A DNA stretch of 64,000 bases from Cytophagales bacterium UBA2561 (lineage in GTDB: Bacteria; Bacteroidota; Bacteroidia; Cytophagales; Thermoflexibacteraceae). The notes beneath the pieces were generated by a model. That model did not search any database, was not told the origin of the DNA, and was given only the letters and a program-made list of their open reading frames with translations. Position 1 is the stretch's first letter. Each line of letters opens with the position of its first letter. The translations under genes and the position numbers were made by a program. Location of the stretch: positions 124,001 to 188,000 of the forward strand of contig DDLX01000040.1 in NCBI GenBank assembly GCA_002340355.1. Reading direction: 5' to 3'. Positions 42,163 to 51,840 of this stretch are shown piece by piece.

Positions 42163-42572
42163 AAAATACTCAAGATTTATTCTATCTTTCGGTATCTGAT
42201 TGCCCCTTGAAAAGTCAATTTTTAGATACTGAAAATCAACTATTTGTAGCCAAATTTGAGTTTTGTTATTGGGTCGAAAATCATGAAATTTTTAGGTTAG
42301 AAAGTACTGTTTTGGTCTTGAATGATTGGCAAAATCTGACGTTTCAGTTTTGGAATGGAACGGAAAATTGTTATGAAAAATTACCTGAAACTCCTGATTT
42401 TGGAAACCAAATTTCAGAGGGTATTTTTAGGGAAAATCAAATTATTCTAAAAGGTTTTGTACAAACACCTCAATCACATTGGGCAGAATTGATTTTTACA
42501 AAACCTCAAACGAATTTACTTTATGAACAAAAGATATTTTTGAGGAAACAAGAAATTGAGGTAATAGCTTAA
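42159..42572 (+). CDS. Hypothetical 137-aa protein
   Basis: The beta-rich protein begins MKNTQDLFYLSVSDCPLKSQ and has aromatic strands (FVAKFEFCYWVENHEIFRL, FQFWNGTENCYEKLP). No signal peptide or known motif. Its last 29 codons are duplicated at 41571-41657, so the locus has recombined. It is coupled to the 41863 gene by a 4-base overlap. Function unknown. Confidence 0.6.
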   Translation: MKNTQDLFYLSVSDCPLKSQFLDTENQLFVAKFEFCYWVENHEIFRLESTVLVLNDWQNLTFQFWNGTENCYEKLPETPDFGNQISEGIFRENQIILKGFVQTPQSHWAELIFTKPQTNLLYEQKIFLRKQEIEVIA

Positions 42573-42639
42573 AAATGACTTTTTTCGTATTTTTGTCATC
42601 AAATATAATTTATAATAAAAAACTAATAATCATACTTTT

Positions 42640-42662
42640 GTTTAGAATCTAAACAACCTCTT
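42640..42662. repeat. Solitary copy of a MITE-like terminal sequence
   Basis: TAAACAACCTCT, the terminal 12-mer of the element at 4054-4196, recurs here next to a GTTTAGA/TCTAAAC palindrome. No matching opposite end is found nearby, so this may be a remnant or chance. Confidence 0.25.
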
Positions 42663-42755
42663 AACGCAAAATAAATTAAAGATTTTAAGATTCCATTTCC
42701 AATCTTATCCAAACAAACGAATTCATAATTAGAAATTTCTAACTCAAAAATCAAT

Positions 42756-44045
42756 ATGCGACACATCCCTATTCCTTCGAAATTATTTATCGAAAATCGA
42801 GCAAAACTAATCAAACACCTTAAACCCTCTTCGGTAGCGGTTTTTCATTCTAATGACCTAATGCCTACTTCAGCAGACGGTACAATGCCTTTCAAACAAC
42901 ATTCCGATATTTATTATTTGACGGGCGTAGCACAAGAAGAAACGATTTTGCTTTTATGCCCTGATGCTCAGGAAGAAAGATTTCGAGAAATCTTGTTTTT
43001 ACGAGAAACGAACGATTTTATTGCCACATGGGAAGGACACAAGCTAACTAAAGAACAAGCTCGGCAACAAACTGGTATTCAGTCAGTTTATTGGCTTTCG
43101 GATTTCAAAAAAATCTTTCATGAATTAGCCTTTCAGTCCGAATACATTTACCTCAATACCAATGAACATTTACGGGCAACTATTGAAGTCGAAACTCGTG
43201 ATGCTCGATTTATCGAATGGACAAAAAAACGATTTCCTTTGCATCGTTACGAGCGACTTTCTCCGATTATGCACCGTTTGAGAGCGGTCAAATCAAGCAC
43301 TGAAATCAAACTTTTGCAAACGGCTTGTGACATTACCGAAAAAGGATTTCGCCGAATATTGGGTTTTGTCAAACCGAATGTGATGGAATACGAAATCGAA
43401 GCCGAGTACATTCATGAATTTATCCGAAATCGGTCGGTTGGTTTTGCTTATACGCCTATCGTGGCTTCGGGTGCAAATAGTTGCGTATTACACTACATCG
43501 AAAATGATAAACCTTGTCAGGATGGGGATTTATTATTGATGGATATTGGGGCGGAATATGCGGGATATTGTGCCGATATGACTCGAACCATTCCCGTAAA
43601 TGGACAATTTACACCTCGTCAAAAAGCTGTTTATGAAGCAGTTCTGCGAGTACAACGAGAAGCCTTTCAATTGTTAGCAATCGGAAATACATGGCAAAAT
43701 TATCATCGGGAAGTAGGTCAAATTATGGAAAAAGAACTGATTGATTTGAAACTTTTGGATGCTACTGAGGTCAAAAATCAAAACCCGAAAGCCCCACTTT
43801 ACCGAAAATATTTTATGCACGGCACTTCGCATCATTTAGGTTTGGATGTTCATGATTACGGAAGTATTTACCATAAATTTGAAGCTGGAATGGTTTTTAC
43901 TTGTGAACCGGGAATTTATATTCCTGAAGAAAATATTGGCATTCGACTGGAAAATAATATTGTCATTACCGAAAACGGTATTCAGGATTTAATGCAAAAT
44001 ATTCCTATCGAAGCCGATGAAATTGAGGAATTGATGAATTCTTAA
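42756..44045 (+). CDS. pepP: Xaa-Pro aminopeptidase (M24B)
   Basis: The 429-aa protein has an N-terminal AMP_N domain (MRHIPIPSKLFIENRAKLIKH, MPFKQHSDIYYLTGVAQEE) and a C-terminal pita-bread domain. Metal ligands are visible: LLMDIGAEYAGYCADMTRTIP (two Asp), FMHGTSHHLGLDVHD (His), TCEPGIYIPEE (Glu) and IRLENNIVIT (Glu). It releases N-terminal residues preceding proline. Gene and length match bacterial PepP. Confidence 0.93.
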   Translation: MRHIPIPSKLFIENRAKLIKHLKPSSVAVFHSNDLMPTSADGTMPFKQHSDIYYLTGVAQEETILLLCPDAQEERFREILFLRETNDFIATWEGHKLTKEQARQQTGIQSVYWLSDFKKIFHELAFQSEYIYLNTNEHLRATIEVETRDARFIEWTKKRFPLHRYERLSPIMHRLRAVKSSTEIKLLQTACDITEKGFRRILGFVKPNVMEYEIEAEYIHEFIRNRSVGFAYTPIVASGANSCVLHYIENDKPCQDGDLLLMDIGAEYAGYCADMTRTIPVNGQFTPRQKAVYEAVLRVQREAFQLLAIGNTWQNYHREVGQIMEKELIDLKLLDATEVKNQNPKAPLYRKYFMHGTSHHLGLDVHDYGSIYHKFEAGMVFTCEPGIYIPEENIGIRLENNIVITENGIQDLMQNIPIEADEIEELMNS

Positions 44046-44093
44046 AATAAATTTGTATTATCTACTTTTACGAAAGTAACCTTTAGAAAAAAC

Positions 44094-44130
44094 GAAGACT
44101 TGTTGAGTTTTAAAAACTTGGCAAGTCTTC
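44094..44130 (+). terminator. Hairpin after pepP
   Basis: GAAGACTTG and GAGTTTT (from 44094) pair with AAAACTTG and CAAGTCTTC (to 44130) with G-U pairs. A similar ACTTGCCAA stem occurs at 53831-53865. No strong T tract follows. Confidence 0.45.
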
Positions 44131-44207
44131 GCAAAATACGTCATTGGTGTTATACAAGTTTTGCTTAAAATCACCAAAATATTGCCTCGAAAAAATAGCT
44201 ATAAAAT

Positions 44208-46277
44208 ATGAGCCAAGATACTAAAAAATTCAAACGATATACCGTCACTTCGGCTTTGCCGTATGCGAATGGTCCCTTGCACATTGGACACATTGCGGGG
44301 GCATATTTGCCTGCCGATACCTATGTTCGATTTTTGCGCCTCAAAGGTGAGGATGTTTTGTATGTTGGAGGAAGTGACGAATATGGAGCAGCCATTTTGT
44401 TACGAGCCAAAAAAGAAGGTATTCAGCCTCAAGAAATTATTGATAAGTACCACAATATCAATAAGAAAACTTTCGAAGAGTTTGGAATTTCATTCGATAT
44501 GTATCACCGAACTTCTGAACCAATTCATGCTGAAACTGCTCAAGGATTCTTTACCAAACTCCACGAAAAGGGAGAATTTGAAGTTATTGAGTCAGAACAA
44601 TATTTTGATGAAGAACATCAGCAATTTTTAGCTGACCGCTATATCATTGGAGAATGTCCAAAGTGTGGATATTCAGAGGCTTATGGCGACCAATGTGAGC
44701 GATGTGGTTCAAGTTTAAGTCCACGAGAATTGATTAAACCAAAATCAACTTTGAGCGGTGGAACTCCTATTTTACGAAAAACCAAACATTGGTATTTAGG
44801 CTTGGATAAATATACCGATTGGCTCAAAAAATGGATTGTTGAAGATAAAAAAGGTTCTTGGAAACCTACCGTTTATGGGCAATGTAAATCATGGATTGAC
44901 CAAGGTTTACAACCTCGTGCGATGACTCGTGATTTAGCTTGGGGGATTCCTGTGCCTTTGGAAGATGCTGAAAATAAGGTACTTTACGTTTGGTTAGATG
45001 CTCCAATTGGTTATATTTCATCAACTAAAGCATGGGCAGAAAAACAAAACATAGATTGGCGACCTTATTGGCAAAGTGAAGATACCAAATTAGTTCATTT
45101 CATTGGGAAAGATAATATCGTTTTTCATTGTATTATTTTTCCGATTATTCTCAAGGCTCATGGCGATTATATTTTGCCTGATAATGTGCCTGCTAATGAA
45201 TTTTTAAATCTGGAAGGAAATAAACTTTCTACTTCTCGAAATTGGGCAGTTTGGTTGCATGAATTTTTGGAAGAAATGCCTGATAAAAAGGACGTTTTGC
45301 GTTATGTTTTGACCTCAATTGCTCCCGAAAATAAAGATAGTGAATTTACTTGGAAGGATTTTCAGGCTCGAAATAATAATGAGTTGGTAGCTGATTTGGG
45401 TAATTTTGTAAATCGAACCCTAATTCTGACCAAAAAATATTATCAATGTGAAATTCCTGCTCGAAATGAACTTTCGGAATATGACAGTGAAGTTTTGGAA
45501 GAATTACAAACTTATCCCGAAAAAATTGGAAGTCTAATTGAAGAATATCGTTTCAAAGAAGCTCAATTTGAATTGATGAATATTGCTCGTTTGGGCAACA
45601 AATATTTGGCAGAAACTGAGCCTTGGAAGAAAAGCAAAACTGACCCCGAACGAGTCAAAACAGTGATGAATATTGTCCTTCAAATTACCGCAAATTTACA
45701 AATTTTGATGAAGCCATTTTTACCTGAAACCGCAGAGAAATTGAGTAAAATGCTCGGAAAATCAGGGGCTTGGGAAGAGGCTGGTACTTCAGATATTTTG
45801 ACGGCTGGACACCAAATTGAAAAACCATCTTTATTATTCCAAAAAATTGAAGATAAGGAAATCGAACAGCAAATCGAAAAACTAAACTCTTCTAAAAAAC
45901 AAAAGGAAGCCGAAGTTCAAGCTGAGAAAAAAGCTGAAAAATCTGACAAAGAAGCCATCGAATTTGAAGATTTTACGAAATTGGATATTCGAATTGCGAC
46001 TATTTTGGAAGCCGAAAAAGTCCCTAAAACCTCCAAGTTATTAAAACTTAAATTGGATACAGGTTCGGAAATTCGAACAGTTGTGAGTGGCATTGCCAAA
46101 TTTTATAAACCTAATGAAATTATTGGGAAACAAGTCACGCTTTTGGTCAATTTAAAACCTCGAAAAATTAAAGGTATCGAATCACAGGGTATGATTTTGA
46201 TGGCTGAAAATGAGGATGGTAAATTGGCTTTTGTATCACCTGACAAAACCATAACAAACGGTGGTGGTGTTCGATAA
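44208..46277 (+). CDS. metG: Methionyl-tRNA synthetase with C-terminal tRNA-binding domain
   Basis: The 689-aa protein has the class I signature PYANGPLHIGHIAGAYLPAD (HIGH), a zinc knuckle CPKCGYSEAYGDQCERCGSSL, NLEGNKLSTSRNWAVW (KMSKS-equivalent KLSTS), and an anticodon-binding helical domain. A lysine-rich linker at about 555-580 leads to a C-terminal EMAP-II/Trbp111-like domain (FTKLDIRIATILEAEKVPKT, then GIESQGMILMAENEDG). The appended domain allows dimerisation and tRNA binding in this family. Confidence 0.97.
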   Translation: MSQDTKKFKRYTVTSALPYANGPLHIGHIAGAYLPADTYVRFLRLKGEDVLYVGGSDEYGAAILLRAKKEGIQPQEIIDKYHNINKKTFEEFGISFDMYHRTSEPIHAETAQGFFTKLHEKGEFEVIESEQYFDEEHQQFLADRYIIGECPKCGYSEAYGDQCERCGSSLSPRELIKPKSTLSGGTPILRKTKHWYLGLDKYTDWLKKWIVEDKKGSWKPTVYGQCKSWIDQGLQPRAMTRDLAWGIPVPLEDAENKVLYVWLDAPIGYISSTKAWAEKQNIDWRPYWQSEDTKLVHFIGKDNIVFHCIIFPIILKAHGDYILPDNVPANEFLNLEGNKLSTSRNWAVWLHEFLEEMPDKKDVLRYVLTSIAPENKDSEFTWKDFQARNNNELVADLGNFVNRTLILTKKYYQCEIPARNELSEYDSEVLEELQTYPEKIGSLIEEYRFKEAQFELMNIARLGNKYLAETEPWKKSKTDPERVKTVMNIVLQITANLQILMKPFLPETAEKLSKMLGKSGAWEEAGTSDILTAGHQIEKPSLLFQKIEDKEIEQQIEKLNSSKKQKEAEVQAEKKAEKSDKEAIEFEDFTKLDIRIATILEAEKVPKTSKLLKLKLDTGSEIRTVVSGIAKFYKPNEIIGKQVTLLVNLKPRKIKGIESQGMILMAENEDGKLAFVSPDKTITNGGGVR

Positions 46278-46288
46278 TTAAAAAAAAT

Positions 46289-46316
46289 GCTCCGAATACA
46301 CTAAAATATTTGGAGC
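46289..46316 (-). terminator. Terminator serving the minus-strand regulator
   Basis: GCTCCGAATA (46289-46298) pairs with TATTTGGAGC (46307-46316, one G-U). The flanking A run at 46280-46287 becomes a T tract on the minus strand, so it mainly terminates the minus-strand gene ending at 46360. Confidence 0.65.
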
Positions 46317-46359
46317 GAAATTCATCTCAAAAATGAGGCTCAAAATTTCTCCAAAAATT

Positions 46360-47133
46360 TTAGAAACTCAAAACAAATTTAGTTACATCTGTTCCTTTCT
46401 CTAATCCTAAATTTTTTCTAAGGCGATAACGCGCTACATTCACACTTTTGGGTGAAACAGCTAAAATAGCCGCAATCTCTTTGGTTGAAAGATTCAATTT
46501 AATTAATGCCGAAAGTCGAATTTCTGCGGGAGTTAATTGGGGATATTTATCTTTTAACCGAACAAAAAAACCCGCATGCACTTCGTCAAAAATCCGTTTA
46601 AATTCTCTCCAGTCACTATCTGATAACAATCGAGATTCAACTAATAAACTAATATTTTGAATTTTTTGAGATTCTTCTTGTTTATTTTGAATATTTAAAG
46701 TTTTAACTTCTTGAGAAAGTGCTTCAATCAATTGGTTTTTCTGAGTCAGGATTTGGACATAGGTAGTGATTTGTTGTTGATGATACTGGGATTTTTGTTG
46801 AACTTTTTGGAGTTCAGCTTGAGCAATTTCGTATTCTTGTTCTTGAATCAAGCGTTTTTTTTTCAATAATTCGGTTTGTTGTTGAACAATGATTTGATGA
46901 TACGAATTCATCAACCGAGACATAAAAAACGAAACAACCCCTGAAACAGTAGCCGCACAAAAAACAGAAAATAAATATTGTGAAGGTTTTAGTTCATTAT
47001 CAATCAAAACTACCAAAAGTATAGTTAAGAATACAGAAAATAAAACGGAAAAGAATGTTACATTCCAAACATTTCCAAAGTATTTCAGAAATCGAATAAA
47101 TTTATCTGTTTGGTTAGTTGTAAACTCAGACAT
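46360..47133 (-). CDS. Membrane-anchored LuxR/GerE-type transcriptional regulator
   Basis: The 257-aa protein has two membrane segments (VTFFSVLFSVFLTILLVVLI and YLFSVFCAATVSGVVSFFMS), a long coiled coil rich in Gln (about 80-160), and a C-terminal LuxR-type HTH: LTPAEIRLSALIKLNLSTKE, then IAAILAVSPKSVNVARYRLRKNLG. This two-TM plus coiled coil plus HTH layout is common in Bacteroidota regulators whose sensor half has been lost. Target unknown. Confidence 0.82.
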   Translation of the reverse strand: MSEFTTNQTDKFIRFLKYFGNVWNVTFFSVLFSVFLTILLVVLIDNELKPSQYLFSVFCAATVSGVVSFFMSRLMNSYHQIIVQQQTELLKKKRLIQEQEYEIAQAELQKVQQKSQYHQQQITTYVQILTQKNQLIEALSQEVKTLNIQNKQEESQKIQNISLLVESRLLSDSDWREFKRIFDEVHAGFFVRLKDKYPQLTPAEIRLSALIKLNLSTKEIAAILAVSPKSVNVARYRLRKNLGLEKGTDVTKFVLSF

Positions 47134-47647
47134 ATCTCAAAGAATTATATTTTTCAACTCCTACTATTATAATAGGTTTTTCTTTACCTCAAACTCCCCT
47201 TGAAGAGGGTTTCTACGCAATAATTTGAAAATCAATATCTTAAAAATTTAAGAATATTGGCAGATTAGACAAAACCTACAAACTATTGATAGTATTGTAA
47301 AGTTTTTAAGTTTCTTCATGCTAAAGAGATTCATGCTAAGGATTACTACTTTTATGAATTATAGAAACATAAATCAAGTTCTAAAAGAGTTTGTGATTGA
47401 GACAATATTAAAAAATTAGTCTTCTTTTAACTTTTCTTACCAAATTCTTGCAACCCTTTCGAATAGGTAGGGGTCACCCAAACGAAAATCTTAAAGAAAA
47501 GTAACGAAAAGCGAGGAAATCCTCCAAATTTGCTCTAAATTTGGTTGTTTTCTGATTCCCAACTTTGGAATCCTCAACTTTCCTCCTAATTTTGTATTTG
47601 AATATCTTTTTAGTAAAACTTAATTACAATTAAATTCTGTTTAAATT
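47134..47647 (+). promoter_or_regulatory. Long leader region with three hairpins upstream of giant lipoprotein
   Basis: CCAAATTT (47524-47531) pairs perfectly with AAATTTGG (47537-47544). GATTCC (47554-47559) pairs with GGAATC (47567-47572). A GAGG/CCTC stem at about 47512-47523 lies just before them. The rest of the 514-base gap has no gene I can support. The hairpins suggest a structured 5' leader for the 1311-aa lipoprotein gene; no promoter could be assigned confidently. Confidence 0.4.
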
Positions 47648-50600
47648 ATGAACAATTTATTCAGCAAGTATTCCAAAAGATTCATGGGCTTAGCGATGGC
47701 TTCGCTCGTGTTCTCAGCTTGTGAGAAAGAAGAGTTCTCTGAAGCAGATGCCTTGGATTTGGAGTTACAACGTCTCCGATTACAAGATAGCATTGCAACA
47801 GCTAAGAACAAATTAGACAATGATCAAGCTATTGGTATGATGCGATACCAACGTGCATTAGACTCTTTAGATCGTATTAATTCAGGTGGACTGGTTTATT
47901 ACTCAGTTACTCCTGTTAAAGCAACTAATGCTGTTTTTGCTGCTGGTGGTGGACGAACTGAGGAAGTCCAAGGTGAAGAAGGCTTAAAAGTTACTATCGC
48001 CCAATATGGTCGAGTAATTCAAGCAGGGGGAAATGATGATAACCCTGGTACGGTCATAGTAGGAGAACCTAACTTGACAGGCTCAGGTGCTTTGAATGGG
48101 GTTTACACTTTCCCTGCTCTCCGAAGTGGTGAAATTACTGTTGATATCAATGGAGAAGATGAAGGACTCTCAAATGTTACTTACACCGTAAACTTGACTC
48201 CTGACGGAGCTGTTGCTAACGGACAAGTAGTTTATGTAAGCAATGTCATTCCTGTCTTCGAAATTTCTGATGATCGTTCTAAAATGGCTACTCTCAGAGG
48301 TAAAGCTTTTTATGAGAATGATTTAACTAACGGAGTCGAAGAGTTTGTTGGGCAACAAGATGATGACCCAAGCTCTACTAGACAATTACCTAGCTCAGAT
48401 GATGTTACTGTAACCGCAAATATTGATGTGGAAGGTGCAACAGGTGGACGTGGTAGTGTATTCTGGGATCGTTATTTGAAACAAACTAATGACGAAGGTT
48501 TCGGTATTAGTAATGATACAGATGGTAACAATGGCACAAGTTATGGCACAAATGGCAAAACTATGTCTGGTTACATTCAGGAATTTGGATATGAATTAAG
48601 TAGTTTACCTACTGCTACATTAGGTAGTGTTGCGGATAATGATGGCGTACTTAGAGGTGGATACTCAATGCTTGTTCCATCTACTTCGTCTGGTTTACCA
48701 ATCAGGTTAAAGTTCTCTGAGTTTGCAGCTGATCGAACTTTCTATCGAGAAGGTAAGCTAGTTACAACACGTCACACATACGGTCCTAACGTTGCTCCAG
48801 ATAATGTAGATAATGGAGTAAAATTACCAGAGTTTGTTTTCCAAGCTTATGATACTGAAGCAACTGGTACAGCAACTTATACAAAGGCAGATTACTCTGG
48901 TAAGTTAAAAGCTAAGAATACAAAGAATGAATTATTCTTAACTGCAGGTAATGCTAGTGGTGATGCTCAAAAAACTACTTTCGAAGGGTTAAATGGAAGT
49001 ACAAGCATTGGTTTCTTTGCAGTAAGTAGTACAGATAAGACAAAGTGGCCTTCATTAGCTCCAAAAGCAGGAAATGCTACAGCGGAAGTTAGCAAGGTAT
49101 CAACTGTTGGTGATGGAGCTGGTTTTACTGTTGGACTTGGGTTACAACAAATTGAAACTGCATTGTTAACCAATGTAGGATCTGACTACACTGATGAAAG
49201 TAATGGTACTGAAATTGACGGTACTAAATCAGGGAAAGAGTTAGAATTTAATGTTACACGGAATGATGTTATCTCAATAGGAACAGCTTCCGTAAATGGC
49301 TCTACAAGTGGAGGATTGACAAATGTTCAGATTACCAATAGTGGATTTGGTTTCCGTCCACCTAGTGGAAGCACCTCAAGTGTAAATGATGCATCATTTA
49401 CTGGATATCATCCTGATGTGATTTTTTCTGCTCCTGGAACTGGAACTAATAATGCAGCTGATGGTAAAGCGGTAATTGATGAGTCTACAGGTATCATAAC
49501 TCATATTATTATTACAAATCCAGGTCGTAATTATACAGGTCAAGCAACTGTTAGCTTGCGTAATGGTACAGATTTCTCATGGACAGCTTCTTCTACAACT
49601 AATGTTGCTGGATGGGCAGGAGAGCCTTTATTAATGGGAAGTGATGGTAACATATATTTTAATACGGCATATTCATATAATGGTGGTGGTACTTTAAGTC
49701 CTGCAAATACTGCATTAGTAAGAAGTATGAATGATGTTGATGGAAAGTATGCCTTTTTACCATCTTTAGGTATTACTCTTAGCAATACTTTGAACAACAA
49801 CGCTGTTTCTAATAAACTTAGTGAGTATTTATCTACTACTAGATTCAATGTACTTAATGTAGGATCAGCCTTCACTACTGGTACAGGAGGTAACTCATTC
49901 TTAACTGTAGATACTAACTTTGGTAAAGCAGACTTGGCTATTGCAGGTGGAGCAACTTCAAGCTTTGCATCAGCATCTGTAAATACTCCTACTGACTTTG
50001 TTACAGTATTTGGTGTTGAAAATAATATTCGTTTGTACTCATTTACTTCAGTGTTATTAGTACAGGCGCTAGGTGCTACAGCATCTGCTAGTGGTATTTC
50101 AATGGCAAACATAGGAACGAATCTTGCACTAACCTCTCAGCCAGATAACTCAGGATTTGCTGCAGTAGCAAATGTTGGTGGTGGTGGTCTTGGTGTTGAT
50201 CAATATCGAATTACAGCTACAGATGCCAACTACAAAGGTTTATTAGTAAATGGAACTATAGGTAATAACGCTATTGATAATCCTTCTTCTGCAATTGGTT
50301 CAAATAACTCAACTTTCATTACTACAGCAGGACAAGGATTGTTTACTCCTTACAACAATCCTGGCTTATTCAATGATGGTTATTTGGTAAACAACACTTC
50401 TTCAAAAGCACACTTTGTTTCAGCTGCTCCTTTCTTGGTACAAGCTACAGGATCAGATATATCTAAGTATGCATGGGGTGTACCTAACTTTAATGCAGCA
50501 GGTAAAATAGAGGGTATTCGATGGGCTGAAACAGGATCAGGTTATGTTACTAATCCTTCTACTCCTTACAACATTGTATTGGTTCCTAACTTGTATCAGG

Positions 50601-51583
50601 ATTATGCAGCTAATTCAGGTCAAGCAGATGCATTATGGCCAAGTAACAATGATTTAGAATCACAGATCAAACGAACCATGTTTGCTGGACGTGTTTATGC
50701 TCAGTATGCCAAATTAGACGCTCAACTTTCATTAAATATCACAAATGGTGGTGAAGGATACGCTACAAAACCACGTGTAGTTATCGTTAAAGATGGTGCT
50801 GACTTTAGTGGTCAAGCTATCATGGCTGTTTCTCAAGCAATCGAGGGACGACTAATTGTGGATAGTAAGGGTGCTGTTACTGTTAAAGATACAGATGGCG
50901 ATGGTAACCCAAATGAGTTGAAAGAAGGTATCATAAATATTGATGGGCTTGAGGGTACTACTATAGGTGGTATTGCTGTTCCTGCTAATTTATCAGATGC
51001 TTGGGATCGATATTTAGATAATGGTGCGAAAACAGCCGAATACAATTTAGTTTTCATTGACCGTTTAAGTGAAAGTATCGGTATGCAATTTAATTCTGTT
51101 ACAGGTCGTACTACTAACACTAATTCAGGTGTTCTTTGGGTTAGCGAAGGTGGCGAGTTGATGTTAGATATGGAGAAAATGGTTAATGGTAAGAAAGCAT
51201 GGCAACATCTACCTAGTGTTTCTTATAACTACAAGCCTGTAGTTAAAGAAATCAAATCTGACGAAGGACAAGATGCTACTGCTGAAACTGAAATTTTCTT
51301 AACAGATGGTACATTTGACAATGCAGAAGCATGGAGCATTAAAGTAAAACTTACTAGTGGTGGTTCTGGTTATGCTCGTGGTAACCAATACTACAACCGA
51401 GGTGATAGTGATTATCATGACAATAATGCTACAGGTGCTGGTCAAGGTTTCCGTATCCTTGGTGGATTTGATGGAGCTAGTAATGATAATGTTGCTAGTG
51501 AAAGTAATATGCGTTTTGATGCCTTCACTGGAATCACTTACGTTCGAGATGTACACTATGGTACAGGTAAAGAAACAGAATAA
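47648..51583 (+). CDS. Giant lipoprotein with degenerate G-x-G-Y repeats
   Basis: The 1311-aa protein has a lipoprotein signal ending in VFSAC and an early coiled-coil segment (EADALDLELQRLRLQDSIAT). Five degenerate units of the form (I/V)-x-N/T-x-G-x-G-Y are spread over it near residues 561 (ITNSGFGFRPP), 620 (ITNPGRNYTG), 957 (ETGSGYVTNP), 1029 (ITNGGEGYATKP) and 1232 (LTSGGSGYARG). The composition is rich in Gly, Asn, Thr and Ser, typical of surface beta proteins. No enzyme domain is seen; a surface or matrix role is inferred. Confidence 0.7.
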   Translation: MNNLFSKYSKRFMGLAMASLVFSACEKEEFSEADALDLELQRLRLQDSIATAKNKLDNDQAIGMMRYQRALDSLDRINSGGLVYYSVTPVKATNAVFAAGGGRTEEVQGEEGLKVTIAQYGRVIQAGGNDDNPGTVIVGEPNLTGSGALNGVYTFPALRSGEITVDINGEDEGLSNVTYTVNLTPDGAVANGQVVYVSNVIPVFEISDDRSKMATLRGKAFYENDLTNGVEEFVGQQDDDPSSTRQLPSSDDVTVTANIDVEGATGGRGSVFWDRYLKQTNDEGFGISNDTDGNNGTSYGTNGKTMSGYIQEFGYELSSLPTATLGSVADNDGVLRGGYSMLVPSTSSGLPIRLKFSEFAADRTFYREGKLVTTRHTYGPNVAPDNVDNGVKLPEFVFQAYDTEATGTATYTKADYSGKLKAKNTKNELFLTAGNASGDAQKTTFEGLNGSTSIGFFAVSSTDKTKWPSLAPKAGNATAEVSKVSTVGDGAGFTVGLGLQQIETALLTNVGSDYTDESNGTEIDGTKSGKELEFNVTRNDVISIGTASVNGSTSGGLTNVQITNSGFGFRPPSGSTSSVNDASFTGYHPDVIFSAPGTGTNNAADGKAVIDESTGIITHIIITNPGRNYTGQATVSLRNGTDFSWTASSTTNVAGWAGEPLLMGSDGNIYFNTAYSYNGGGTLSPANTALVRSMNDVDGKYAFLPSLGITLSNTLNNNAVSNKLSEYLSTTRFNVLNVGSAFTTGTGGNSFLTVDTNFGKADLAIAGGATSSFASASVNTPTDFVTVFGVENNIRLYSFTSVLLVQALGATASASGISMANIGTNLALTSQPDNSGFAAVANVGGGGLGVDQYRITATDANYKGLLVNGTIGNNAIDNPSSAIGSNNSTFITTAGQGLFTPYNNPGLFNDGYLVNNTSSKAHFVSAAPFLVQATGSDISKYAWGVPNFNAAGKIEGIRWAETGSGYVTNPSTPYNIVLVPNLYQDYAANSGQADALWPSNNDLESQIKRTMFAGRVYAQYAKLDAQLSLNITNGGEGYATKPRVVIVKDGADFSGQAIMAVSQAIEGRLIVDSKGAVTVKDTDGDGNPNELKEGIINIDGLEGTTIGGIAVPANLSDAWDRYLDNGAKTAEYNLVFIDRLSESIGMQFNSVTGRTTNTNSGVLWVSEGGELMLDMEKMVNGKKAWQHLPSVSYNYKPVVKEIKSDEGQDATAETEIFLTDGTFDNAEAWSIKVKLTSGGSGYARGNQYYNRGDSDYHDNNATGAGQGFRILGGFDGASNDNVASESNMRFDAFTGITYVRDVHYGTGKETE

Positions 51584-51635
51584 TTTTTGTCTCTTTTGAC
51601 TTTTCGTATCCTAAGATTCGGATAGTCTATACAAT

Positions 51636-51671
51636 AAACCGATAGTTCTGAAAAGGACTATCGGTTTTTTT
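51636..51671 (+). terminator. Terminator after giant lipoprotein gene
   Basis: AAACCGATAGT (51636-51646) pairs perfectly with ACTATCGGTTT (51657-51667), followed by T residues. Confidence 0.88.
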
Positions 51672-51840
51672 ATAACTTTTTAGACAAAAAACTTTCTACA
51701 TTTTTTGTCTATTTGCTTCTTTCACCTATAAATCTTTCTAAAACACAATTCATAAAGTTTATTTTAGATTCATTTTAAGAGTTTTTGTTGTATTTTCGAA
51801 TTTAGTAATCGTGAAATCTAAGGATAAGAATATAAATGAT

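Noticed and set aside
49540..50112. Long antisense ORF inside the giant lipoprotein gene
   Set aside because: It lies opposite a strongly supported gene, has low-complexity composition mirroring the sense strand, and no promoter or motif.
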